From: Fistulifera solaris
Taxonomy: Eukaryota > Bacillariophyta > Bacillariophyceae > Naviculales > Stauroneidaceae
Assembly: GCA_030295235.1 (NCBI GenBank)
Contig: AP026127.1
Coordinates: 126,501-190,500, forward strand
DNA: 64,000 bases
Direction: 5' to 3'
Part shown: positions 45,605-56,044 of the stretch, piece after piece
How the letters are laid out: every line of letters starts with the position of its first letter
Position numbering within the stretch: position 1 is the stretch's first letter
The notes under the pieces: model-generated
Told to the model about the DNA's origin: nothing
The model's database searches: none
What the model saw: only the letters and a program-made list of their open reading frames with translations
Made by a program: the position numbers and the translations under genes

Positions 45605-46107
45605 ATGTATGCACCAAGTAGTGGGCAACACACTGCGACTATGACGCTACTTGCCACCGCAACTGGAAGTACTTCTGGTAAAGACATGGTAGATACGGCT
45701 CTATCAAACCTTATGTACGCCTTTCGAGCGTCTCTACAAAGTGGGCTTAAACCCACACCAGATTCTTTGGTCTATGAAAGAGGCCGTCGCTGACTGGATT
45801 TATATCCAACACCATTGTCAATGCTTTTTGACAAACCGGCTTATCACTTATCAAGCCAACAGACAACGTTTCTCCTACGACTTGGTCTACCAAGTCGGAG
45901 ATCAAGTTCTCAAACTAAGTCGATAATCCGACTAAATTACAGCCCTGCGCACACGGACCATTTACCATAGTCCCAGTCCACACGAATGGTACAATCAGCA
46001 TTCGCCGTAATGCCTTTACAACAGAACGCATCTCTACACGACGCGTCAAAACCCTTCCGCTTGCGCGTGCGGTTGACACGAGTGTCGAAGTCAGCACGAA
46101 AACGAAA
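45605..46107 (+). pseudogene. degraded gypsy integrase C-terminus
   Basis: DMVDTALSNLMYAFRASLQS and GLKPTPDSLVYERG parallel MVDTALANCVFAIRASLHSG and LKATPGSLVFGRD of the intact element. Then YQVGDQVLKLS parallels YHVGDEVLKLV, and PVHTNGTISIRRN parallels SVHTNGTVTFRAR. Several frame changes and at least one in-frame stop interrupt it. It reads into the right arm and ends at a stop near 46107. Confidence 0.75.
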
Positions 46108-47119
46108 TAATCGAATTTTCGGCGTTTTACGAAATGAATGTCATCGAGTCCGTGAGGACGAGCGTTCGAAAAAGAACTGAAACAGACACGTGGTCGATGG
46201 ATTGATGAATAACAGAGTTATCCAGGGATTTAAAAAAAGAGAAATGAATTCTGATTGGTTGAGCCATGTCGACACCAGCAGCACTGAGTGCGACATTCGC
46301 TATTCGGTAGCAACTTTTGTTGCGTGAACGAGAGACGATGCTGCCTCTCTGATTCGAATGAAAAACATGTTCATTTATTCTCCTTCTTGAGGAGTTGGTT
46401 GTATAGAAACATTTAATTGTTTTTCGAAAGAACGAAAGGGGGTTGCATTCATGCTAATGAGCGAGAATGTCGCCCGACCCAAATGGGTACGATTCAAAAA
46501 AAAAAAATTTCGGTGTGGCTTCGAGAGCCGAGTCGAGAAGACTTGCGTTTCATTGTAATAAATACATAATCACGCTTATAAAGGTTGTTTTTCTATGATT
46601 AAGATGCTAGATCTATCATTAGATTTGGGTAGACGGAGACCGTCGTGTTGCGCTTTTGAAGCGACGTTGCGATGTTAACGGGCTGAATAAACAGCAAATG
46701 AAAGGTATGAACAGGCGCGGTTCGTGTGAATGATAATAACATGCTTTCAAGCTGAAAGCTGATGTCGAACGGGTCGTTCGGTGTGTCCGCTGTGGGGGAA
46801 TGGCAGTCGAAAAGACTGATGGTACGTCAATGCGGAAGGACGAATTTTGTCTTCAAAAGACCATTGTTTGTCATCAAAAGACGGCTTGCCTGCGCGAGAG
46901 CGCTGTTTGCCTTCGAGAGAGTAAGTTGTGTCTGCGAGAGACTGTTGTTGTCTTCGAGAGACTATTGTTGTAAAGGGCTGTGTTCATGGTTGAACAAAAA
47001 AAAATCGACGAGTGATCACTATGCCTTGCCCTACGATGAGGAAAAGCTTGAGAATGAAATTGTGAGCCTATTTGGATTATTCTATGAAATGTAAAAGGTT
47101 CGAGAGAGTTTTGATAAAG

Positions 47120-47206
47120 GACTCCCACCAGTCGTGGGAGTTCCGGGAAAGGATTCCCACCGGTCGTGGGAGTCCAAGAAAGGACTCCCACCAGTCGTGG
47201 GAGTTC
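47120..47206. repeat. three tandem hairpin-forming units, right arm
   Basis: Inverted copy of 41845-41930, with the same three units in reverse order. Confidence 0.8.
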
Positions 47207-47283
47207 AAAGATGAACTCCCATCGAGAACTCCCATGAATAAACAATAAGCCAAGTGGGAAGGTTTGAGCCATGTGTGGTAGCA

Positions 47284-49941
47284 GACGAAGAACAAGAACT
47301 TCAACCTTGAAACTCTCATTCTTCATTTTTCACCTTTGACTGTACAATTTCTATCTTGGAAATTTCGCCATCGAACCTCACCGAAGAACATCGGAACATA
47401 CCACGTATTCTTCAATAGTGACAAAAACACCGAAGACAAACCGCACTATTGCCCTACTCTCTATATAAATCGTTCCAGCTACGGAGAAGCCGAAAGGGAG
47501 TCACCGAAAACCGAAAATCCACCACCTTTTTCTCCGTTCTCGCAAGCTTACTCCATCGATCCATCGATGCCACCTCTTACTTCCTTTCATAAAATAAAAT
47601 AATCCGCTTCCCGTTTGATTACACTTCCCGAATAACGAAAATATGCCAGCATCGTTGCCCCAAGCGGCTACCCCGAAAAAGTTCGAATGAATTTGGACAT
47701 GAACCAAATTGTTTACTTCTCCACGCCACCGTTAAATTCAGATCGGTGGCAAACGGAAACGAGCCAAAACAATCGAATAAATGCGTTCAATTGCAGGTGG
47801 TCGGAAAGGAGAATACCTTTCGTCGAAGTAGCTGCGAAATAGGAGCCATTTCAATTGTAAATAGTGCGATCTAATGTTAAAACATAATTCATCTACAATC
47901 ACTATTCGCCTGAGGTATAGGGAAGCATTTGATTGTCCACCGTTCATGCAGCCAACTAGGCGCTTTATAGGCCTGACGTTCGAGAGTGCCTAAAACTGAT
48001 TGCGACTATTGCACGGGCAAGCTTTTTCATCCAAACGAATTTATCGTTGCGAATTTTGAAATCTGCCATGCTTCAACCATGGCGTAGACGCAGCTTTCGG
48101 GTCATTACCTCGAATTAGAGCGCTAACACAATTTTCTCACTTTTCGGCTACTCTTTCATACCACAATCGCATAATTAATGTAGAGAGGCTTGGACCCAGC
48201 AACCACAACGGATTTAAAGAATGAATGGAACACTCGAAATTCCATGGAGCTCGTGATTGCTTGGATCCCCCTTTCTGCACACTTAGAAGCATCTATTCAC
48301 TGCGGAACTGGCAGTAAAATAAGAGCAAGAATCAGTGTTATGTCAATATTGATAGAAAGTTCCACGACGACTCCTCATCACTTACTGGTGGAGATTACTG
48401 TACGTTACTCGTTGCGAGAGATTAATAATAAAGTCTTCCTCGTCAAATGTGGTTTGCGTTTGGTTAAAAGTGTGATTTGGGCGAGAGCTTGAAACTTTTT
48501 ACAACTGAGGTACAGGCGGGAGATACCGTGCTATCAATAGTTTAAACATCCAACTTTGGCTGGTATGCTCGAGGCTAGAAGCTGCTTCCAATGATGAGCT
48601 AATAAATAAGAACCAGCTTTGTCCATGGGCGTATCCTCTTTCGTCGTCGCAGCTCGTGATTGTGGCGAGTTTCGATTGTTGACGCAGCTGGATTTCGCGT
48701 TACTGACGGAATACAAACCTTAGGGTAAGACGCGTTAGCAGTTGACTTTGTACATCTCCGATGCGCCATGGCGTCGATCGCAAATTGCGGTAGGATAGTC
48801 TGGTATAGGATGATTCTTACTCTCAAAAAAATCTGGCATTTTGAGTATCTCTTTCCATACTGACATTTTTAAATTCAGTTTAGTGAATTCCAATAGTGTT
48901 TTGAAACTGCTGATATGGGAACATTGTCAAATCCGATCGATTCTGACACTCACTCACTTTTATCAACTGTTTCTCAGCTTTCGTTTGGAACCACTGGATC
49001 GACGATACAATTAAAGGATTCGGGCGGTCTAACGGCATCGTCGATGGGAAGATTGGCGCTCTTGTTGCATCCTGAAGGCCATCGTAGAACCCATTCCGCC
49101 TTTCAAAAATACGTGTAATGAGGAACGATTTGTTGTTAGCACTCAAAGTATAATATCGAATGTATGAATTTATCGTCGTCGTCGCTCCTTTTGTCGTTGA
49201 AGGCCAAAGCTAACCGGGCGAGCGAAAATGAAGTTGAAAATGGCTAAAAATAATGTCAACGGTACTCAGAAAGTCTACTCAATGACCTACTTTCACTTTT
49301 GCTCGTTCCGTCCTAACCGAAAAAGTGCTCAAATCTGACCATTGGACAGAAAACAGACTGAAAAACGCGCCAGCCAGACTTCCCCCTTCACAACGTGTCC
49401 GCAACAACCCATTGAAATGCAACAAAAACGGATGAAAACCACACCTTTCAAATCAACAGTGATTTGTATTTCCATAAAATGTACCTTTCCTTGTAGCTAA
49501 TGCTCTCCCGGTCACAATGGTGCAAGAATTGTAGAGGATGAGGCGCACTAGTTACGTCAAAAGTCATAAGGGTCAAGGATACTGATACTTTCTTTTCGTC
49601 CACCCCTCGGCCTCGTCCACGTCACGGTGGTCGTCGCCACGTTGCCACAAAAAATGTGAGATGTGAGCCTAATTGAAGGTGGAAAGATCGCCTCACTGGA
49701 AACGCTACTGGTATCGCAAATGCGCAAGGCGCAAAGCCTACGTCCTACGTGGTCCGTAACAGTCGGAACCTGACTACTAAATCTATCTCATTCTTCCATT
49801 CTCCAAAGAAAAACATGAGGAGGAGTCATTTTTTCGTTATTAGTACTGCACAAAAATTCCGATAATTATTCGGGGGCAATTGCACAGGGGCGAAATGCGA
49901 AGCCTGTAAAATTATGGGACTATTGAGTCTTGAGATTTGAG
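47284..49941. other. 2.7-kb region without a convincing gene
   Basis: Open frames such as 47336-47602, 48190-48492 and 48915-49118 (plus) and 48880-49146 (minus) are short and unidentified. Base composition is AT-rich. Some may be real small genes, but I see no motif, signal peptide or paralogue that supports them. Confidence 0.45.
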
Positions 49942-50385
49942 ATGTGCCGTCTGCGACCATTATTTCTTTCCTTTCTCATTTCGCAGCGTTCGATGGAGAG
50001 CCAGCCTGCCACTGCTGCACTGCAAGCATTGCTTGAAAGCCTTTCAACACCCAAGGAACGTGCGGGGAGGACGCCATTCTGTCTCGTTGATTTCCCCCGC
50101 ATTGAATGGCACTTTGACGATGTATCAAGAGAGCACATGGAACTACTTCGATCGGAGACGAACTTACTTCGATTACTGCCCGTCGAAGAATCCGTGGCGC
50201 TGCCGGATCAAACCACGTTGGTGGCAAGTGCGTTTACGCTTTATAAGAACACCGCCGCTGTCGATTCATCGGCACTTCTACATCTTATTCGTTACCAATT
50301 GCGCGTTTCGTCGCAATTGACACTTGGCGAGAAACGCGAAATTGTATCGGCGCATGATAAACGGTGGTGCGACAAGACCACTTGA
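49942..50385 (+). CDS. small FPxIEWxFDD-motif protein, member 1
   Basis: An intact frame from an ATG at 49942 or, more likely, 49993 (MESQPATAALQALLESLS) to the stop at 50385. The bases before 49993 (TTTCTTTCCTTTCTCATTTCGCAG) look like a 3' splice site, so the earlier ATG may lie in an intron. The core RTPFCLVDFPRIEWHFDD is shared in part with the gene at 51170 (FPEFPLIEWKFDD). The remainder is helical and charged, with no signal peptide or membrane segment. I do not recognise the family. Confidence 0.55.
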   Translation: MCRLRPLFLSFLISQRSMESQPATAALQALLESLSTPKERAGRTPFCLVDFPRIEWHFDDVSREHMELLRSETNLLRLLPVEESVALPDQTTLVASAFTLYKNTAAVDSSALLHLIRYQLRVSSQLTLGEKREIVSAHDKRWCDKTT

Positions 50386-51169
50386 TTTGATGACACAAAG
50401 TAGGACACATTCTCTATGTCGTTCAATCGATCGGCAGCGTCGAAGTCGCATACGTTTGCGAGGCATTGTACCAGTAGTAAAGCACCCTCATCAATATTGA
50501 ACCACTTTTATTATTAACTCCTTAGCAGCCTGGCCCAAAGGACCACATACCACATCCTGTTGAATGAAACTAAAAAAGAACTTTCGCCCCTTCATAGTTT
50601 CGCCTTAATTAGTTGTTAGCACGTTGTTAGTCAATTATTCAACATATCTCTAGCTGTTTTCTCGCATGTTCCAAGTTTCATTCACTTAAACCTTAGACTA
50701 GTAGTTCGTAGTTCGTAGTTCGTAGTTCGTAGTTCGTAGTTCGTCTCAAAATTTGACTAAAAACATGCCTTCGTGGCCGGAAGCTCGAGTTTCTTCCGTA
50801 TACATCTTCATCTGGCCGAACTGACTGAAAGCTCAACGCTCAACGCTCAAAGCTGATTTCCGGAAATTTGAAATTTGCGGTGTTCGTCCGATCGATGATA
50901 GAGGAGAGTAGGACTCACTGTTCTTCACTAATGTTCGCTCTTCCAATACTGTGCGTAGTACAAACCGAACACCGAACACAAAACTTGTTGTGTACTGGTA
51001 CTGTAGAGACATCCAACGACGGAGGATCTGGCGAAAGAATGCTGCCCTGCCATTCCCTGGAACCCGGAACTGTTTCGTTTGCATGATCAAATCCTCCATC
51101 GTTTTTTATAACATGAAACACGGTGAACTGTTTGCTTTCAAATAACCACAGTTATCACATTCAACAACC
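50386..51169. other. intergenic with a 7-bp microsatellite
   Basis: No supported gene. It contains the (GTAGTTC)6 tract and a short (GCTCAAC)n run near 50832-50850. Confidence 0.5.
50701..50742. repeat. (GTAGTTC)6 microsatellite
   Basis: Six perfect seven-base units in tandem. Confidence 0.95.
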
Positions 51170-51433
51170 ATGAATTACCGTCACACTACCATGGAATGGT
51201 CTCGACCGTCGGTCACGTGCCCTCTCGCAGAGGACCTGGCACAACGAAACGAAACATCGTTTCCCGAATTCCCACTCATTGAATGGAAATTCGATGATGA
51301 TGAAGAAGAAAACAAGGTTCTACAAACTGTTTTGTTTCCCCGGAGTACCCATCGACGGCTACTGGTCCGATCGAAACCCTTTGTCACCCATTTATCCCTT
51401 GCGGGACGACACAAATCCGTCCTTCGCTTTTAA
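51170..51433 (+). CDS. small FPxIEWxFDD-motif protein, member 2
   Basis: The ATG at 51170 starts MNYRHTTMEWSRPSVTCPLA. The core FPEFPLIEWKFDDDEEENK matches member 1 (DFPRIEWHFDD). After the acidic run the frame continues to VLRF at 51433, but the other two frames stay open beyond this (to 51524), so the C-terminus may be affected by a frame error. The two members are about 1.2 kb apart on the same strand, which suggests tandem duplication. Function unknown. Confidence 0.5.
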   Translation: MNYRHTTMEWSRPSVTCPLAEDLAQRNETSFPEFPLIEWKFDDDEEENKVLQTVLFPRSTHRRLLVRSKPFVTHLSLAGRHKSVLRF

Positions 51434-51903
51434 CGAAAGAGAACACAAAAGTGGAGAACCGTCGCGAATATCTACTGTGCGGGTTCTGGGTAAAGTGGGA
51501 GCTTCGCCGTCATCCATTTGTTAAAAGTGTCGTCCTGAGAGTCGCCGACTCGATGATTCGACAGAAGCTTTGTTTCACTTATCGGGACAAGATATCTCCC
51601 CTTTCTGAACCCTTCTATTGAATCTCGAAAGCAGAATTCATCCTATTTACAAAATCATTCATTTTTTATACTTCGTATAAAAATACTCCGTAATTGTTAT
51701 TTATTCAAACGAATAATTCTACGTCATGCTCGTGATCCAGTTCGTGATTGTTTAGATCCAGCGTTCGGCACGACTCAATGTTCACTCTTGTCGCACTTAT
51801 TTTGTTGCAACGCATCTCTTCTATTTTACTCTTCTCTTTCATCCTTTATCTTATGTATCACTTTCGATTCCTCCTTCTACACACATATGTATAACGCAAA
51901 AAA
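51434..51903. other. intergenic upstream of CHMP1
   Basis: AT-rich; no gene seen apart from a possible extension of the previous frame to 51524. Confidence 0.45.
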
Positions 51904-52511
51904 ATGGGCAACAAAATCAGTTTAGAAGAAGAAATGATCAATATGCGGATTGTCGCAAAACAAATGCAACGGTCCGCCCAAAAATGTCAAAAGAACGAAA
52001 AAGCCGCCATCGAAAAACTCAAAAAAGCCATTGCGGCCGGTTTGAGTGAAAATGCTCGTATTTATGGACAAGATGCGATCCGGGAAAGAATCAAGCTCTC
52101 AATCATCTGCGCATGGCGAGTCGTCTCGAGGCGTGTTGCAGTCGCATTGAAACGGCCGTTCGAATGAATCAAGTTACGAGCAGTATGAAAGGAGTCGTCA
52201 AAGGCATGGATAAGAGTATTCAATCGATGAATATTGAGCAACTCACGGCGACAATGGACAAATTTGAACAACAGTTCGAAGATCTGGATGTCAAGGCGGG
52301 TTATATGGAAGGTACCATGAACGCGACGACCGCGACATCGACACCGGCGGAACAAGTCGATGAATTGATCAGTGCGGTGGCAGATGCAAATAACCTAGAA
52401 TTGGGAGAAGCGTTTACGGAAGCGGGACCGATTGGGAAGAAGAAAGTACCCCAAGAGAAAGTGGGGGATACGAGTGATTTGGAAGCTCGTCTGGCGAGCT
52501 TGCGGAATTGA
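51904..52511 (+). CDS. CHMP1: ESCRT-III subunit CHMP1 (Did2/Vps46)
   Basis: Membrane-remodelling protein of endosome sorting and cytokinesis that recruits the AAA ATPase Vps4. The ATG at 51904 starts MGNKISLEEEMINMRIVAKQ. The basic helical N-terminus (SAQKCQKNEKAAIEKLKKAI) and the CHMP1 signature IYGQDAIR...NQALNHLRMASRLEA are clear. One missing base at about 52082-52088 splits the frame between AIR and NQALNHL. The second half (VTSSMKGVVKGMDKSIQSMN; FEQQFEDLDVKAGYM) is typical. The C-terminus DLEARLASLRN is the MIT-interacting motif that binds Vps4. Total is about 202 residues, the normal size for the family. It converges with the sorting nexin gene 106 bp away. Confidence 0.95.
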
Positions 52512-52617
52512 GAAGAGCAAGTCAACCGCTTATTCGATACTATCAAGTCACGATGATAACGTTTACTTGTTTATTCCTGTGCCTTTTAATACTTATTATA
52601 TTAACCTATCATTTGAT

Positions 52618-54927
52618 TTAGTTGTATTGAGAAATTCCCTGTGGAACAGTCGAATGCATGATTTGACTTTGTGAAAGGGTTGATCCTCCGCCCGAATGCA
52701 AAGATGCTTGTGGCTGCGCATACTGCTGTTGCAAAGGCTGCTGCTGCTGCGTCTGCTGCTGTTGGGCATACTGCGGCTGCTGTGCATACGACTCAACATA
52801 ACCAGGATAGTGTTGATCGAATTGGGTCAAGGTGGCTTCCCAAATCGCCGCTCGTTCCGCGGCAGCTTCTTTGAAACTGGCGGCAATGATTTTTAGACTA
52901 GCCGACCAGTCGCGACGACGATCGACTGCAATCCGACTCACTTCCGACAACAAACGACGACCAATTTCGTCTGCTTCTTGGCCGGCGGGATAGCCGTATG
53001 CACCGGCATAACCAGACATCATACTTTTGCGTTCTTTTGAACGACGTTGTAATGCGGCTCGACGATCACTGAACGCCAACCGTTCATTCCGACACAATTT
53101 GTATTGCTGTGAATACGAGGCACAGGCGGCCGACAGTTCCAACGAAAGTCGCTTCGAGCGACGACCACTTCGCAGTAAGGCACCGGCCACGATCTCCATG
53201 CCTTCACTGCTACCATCGGACGGTTTCAACCAGCGACCCATTTCCATACCCGCCGTTCCGCACAATTCCGAATGCTCTTGAACCAACGACAAAGCCCCTT
53301 CGAGTTTGGGAACGGCTTGTAGTACCGCACCCATCCGAATACTTTCCATCGAGTACAAACCCAACAATTCGGCGTTGTCTTCACTGTCCGTTTCGGGTGT
53401 CCATTGCTCGGCAGTTTTCACAGCGGCTTCCACACCGGCATTTGCTAACCGTGTAATGGCATTGCTACTGACTTCGGGCCAAGCCGTGCCCAATTCGTCT
53501 TGCAACGACAAAAAGAAACGGAGTGTTCCTGATTGGGAAGCCATGGGATGTTGTACGAGTTTTTGCAAATACACTTGGAGTTCGTTAGCACGTTGAATGG
53601 CGAATTCTTGCGATTGTTGTGCCGACGCTTCTTCAATCGCGCGGGTCGCGTGTTTGTCCGGTCTGTAGAAAAAAAACGAACACAAAACATGAGTCTCCGG
53701 AACTTCTTTCACCGGTTCATACACTCACAAGACACAAACTCACCGCGGGGGCAGAATACATCCTGGACAATCTTGTCTTAACCGATCTTCCAAGGCCACC
53801 ACATCCCGAAAACGACGTCTCACGACCCACACATGCGGTGGAACCTGCGTCGCAATTTGGTACGACCAAAACGGCGTCGATTTGACAAAAAGGCTTCCTT
53901 TTCCTGTCAATAGTAAAGGTTGATCCACCGTGACCGTCCCGTAGTGCGTCGGCGCCGCCGGAACAGGATACGACCGCATTTGGGGCGGCAATCCTTGTTG
54001 TGGATGAATGTTGTGCATCCCCGCCATGGGATTGCCCAAGGGTGGTCCATACGAATTCGTGGCAGGCGGATGGGGTGGTCCGTACGAGGCGTTTTGATTC
54101 ATGGTAGTAGTAGAAGAAGAGGCATGATTCATCGTCATGTGCTGTTGTTGCGGAGGATGATTCATCGAAGGATGATTCATCATCAAGTGTGGTTGTTGTG
54201 AAGGATGATTGATCATCATGTGATTGGGATTCGGATGCGGCTGATACGACGACGCGGGACGCAGCATCATGGACTGATTCATCATTTGGTTATTCATATT
54301 CGGTTGAGACGGCGGCATCATCATAGATTGACTCATCAGCTGATTGGATGTCTGTTGCTGCGGTTGTGCATTCATCGGATAGCTCGGTTGCTGCGGAGGC
54401 ATTCCCATGGTCGACATGCCCGATTGTTGCGGTAATGGAGGCATGGTTGGCTGTTGCTGTTGTTGCACTGGCATTCCCTGTTGCGTCATGCGCGGAGGCG
54501 TTGCATATACGGGATGTTGCTGCTGCGGATACGCTGGTTGTTGCTGTGTCATAACAAAGGGATACGCTTCTCCATCTCCTAACGAAACACTTTCCATCAA
54601 TTGTTGATTCATTTGTTGTTGCTGATTGAGCTGTTGTTGTTGCTGCAATTCGGCTTGCTGTCGAGCCGCCTCCTCTTGCTGCTGCTGTCGAGCGGCTTCT
54701 TCTTGCTGTTGCTGAACGCGTTTCTGTTCTTCTTCTTGTTGTTGCTGTGCATCGACGGCATCAAACAAACCATCTCCCGCCGAAACATCTCCCAACAATC
54801 CCGATTGCATCAATTTCGAGGTTGTCGGATTTGTCGATGTCGTGTGATTAGCAGCAGCGGGTTCCTGGAGAAACAAATCGCTGCCGCCCGTCAAGGACGG
54901 TAACAAATCGTTCGTTGCGTGACTCAT
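52618..54927 (-). CDS. Q-rich sorting nexin (PX plus BAR-like), retromer type
   Basis: Probable Vps5/SNX1-2-like endosomal coat protein. The ATG at 54927 starts MSHATNDLLPSLTGG. A long glutamine/methionine/proline-rich region (about 280 residues; QQQQEEAARQQQQEEAARQQ and PQQP/NHM repeats) precedes the PX domain (VDQPLLLTGKGSLFVKSTPF; VWVVRRRFRDVVALEDRLRQ; CPGCILPPR). An 81-bp intron (53663-53743) lies just after the phosphoinositide-binding Arg-Arg-Phe region and splits the PPR-PDK codons. The helical C-terminal part (FLSLQDELGTAWPEVSSNAI to AAWEATLTQFDQHY-like helices) fits a BAR domain, and a short Q-rich tail follows. The whole two-exon gene reads without a frame change, about 740 residues. 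Confidence 0.85.
53663..53743 (-). other. intron in the sorting nexin gene
   Basis: GTGAGTTTGTG donor and TTTTTTTCTACAG acceptor; joining restores LPPR-PDKHATRA. Confidence 0.8.
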
Positions 54928-55612
54928 TTCGTCTTTCACAATAGAAGATATCGAAGCTCGTAAATAAAGGCTTTCGATGACGCCTCAACACGATTGAAAC
55001 AAAAAGAGTCCGAGAAACAAAAATCCTGTTTTGAAATAGCTCTTCGCGTTTGGTGCTTTTTCACTCGTTCTCTCTTTTCTAGACGGATTTTCTGAGTTAC
55101 GTTGTTGAAAACGAATAAGGGAAAAAGAAGCAGCACTTCAATAACAATAGCGCAGTCATCCTCCTCATGGTCGAAGATGCGACATGCGACGGAGTGACCG
55201 TGGAGAAAGAAAAAGATCGTTCCCGTGTACCGTTCGACAGACAGACACAAATTAGCGGCAGACGGACGAACTGTGATTCCGGCCACTCGCTATATTATAC
55301 GTTTCGTTTGGGTTGGCAATAAAACCGATCCGTTCGATCTAGCGCAGGCTTTCTTCCTAGCTAAAGAGGATCGATTTCAAGTACAGCTTAGGTATCTAGA
55401 CGAACGCTCTTAACATAAAATCCTTTGCATGCGAAACAGAAAAGGGTCTTGAGAGCTCTTTCGGCGGTAAGTGTGTGCAGGAATAAGAATTGTTTTAAAC
55501 TGCTATCTTTAGAACCGTTCGTAAACGTCAAGAACAGAATAAGTTGTTACTTATAAGTATATTTATATTAATAATAGCGATAGCGCTTTAGCACAGGATA
55601 CAAAAGATACGT
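54928..55612. other. intergenic 5' of the sorting nexin
   Basis: Short frames only. A purine-rich stretch (GGGAAAAAGAAG, near 55118) lies here. No gene supported. Confidence 0.45.
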
Positions 55613-56044
55613 TCAAAATTCACAACTCGCACAATGATTTGTGATCAACAAGGCCTGCTCCAACAATCGTGCGGTATCTCGGCCAGGTTCGAAGGAATTC
55701 ATGCGGCGCACGGGTTTCTTGGGTGGTGAACTGTCGTATACGCAACGGGGTTGCGGGGCCATCAGTCCTTGTGGACAATTCGTATCCCAGCGGTTGGTAT
55801 AATGGGGACGCGACGTTGTTTTTAAGTCCAGCCACGAGTGATTCAAATGCAGTGGCTGTTGTTGATGTTGTGACTGTTGTAAATCACTGCAACTCGAACT
55901 CCTCCGTTGTTTCCATGCATCTCGATTCCGACGTCGTCGAACGGGAGGAACCGACAAGGTTTCACTACGAGCGGGTAAACGGGCATTGTCATTCACTATT
56001 TGCACCGAATCGAAGGATCGGTGATCGAGGAGTAATGATATCAT
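55613..56044 (-). CDS. hypothetical basic/serine-rich protein
   Basis: A clean 143-codon frame from an ATG at 56044 (MISLLLDHRSFDSVQIV) to a stop at 55613. It has a basic patch (RRRRNRDAWKQRRSSSCSDL), a glutamine-rich part (QQSQHQQQPLHL) and a more ordered C-terminus (ARLLEQALLITNHCASCEF). There is no signal peptide. The intact frame and ATG support a gene. I do not recognise it. Confidence 0.45.
   Translation of the reverse strand: MISLLLDHRSFDSVQIVNDNARLPARSETLSVPPVRRRRNRDAWKQRRSSSCSDLQQSQHQQQPLHLNHSWLDLKTTSRPHYTNRWDTNCPQGLMAPQPRCVYDSSPPKKPVRRMNSFEPGRDTARLLEQALLITNHCASCEF

Larger units (their letters stand above)
41766..47283. mobile_element. 5.5-kb unit with 1.2-kb inverted terminal arms and 5-bp direct flanks
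   Basis: The left arm (about 41766-42980) and right arm (about 46061-47283) are inverted copies at well over 90% identity. The unit begins TGCGCTACCAC and ends GTGGTAGCA, and GACGA flanks it on both sides (41761-41765 and 47284-47288), as for a retroviral-type integrase. The right arm starts inside the C-terminal codons of a degraded gypsy integrase (45605-46107, plus), so each arm carries the end of pol (ARAVDTSVEVSTKTK, stop) plus an LTR-like sequence. The centre holds broken integrase-like pieces on the minus strand (about 44219-44440) and an A19 run (44188-44206). Direct LTRs would be expected for a gypsy element; here they are inverted. Confidence 0.7.

Noticed and set aside
41766-47283. 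Mutator-like DNA transposon with long terminal inverted repeats
   Set aside because: The flank repeat is 5 bp rather than 9 bp, the termini are TG...CA, and the interior and arm edges carry gypsy integrase remnants; retained only as an alternative.
50701-50742. CRISPR-like array
   Set aside because: The units are a plain 7-bp microsatellite without spacers, in a eukaryotic nuclear context.
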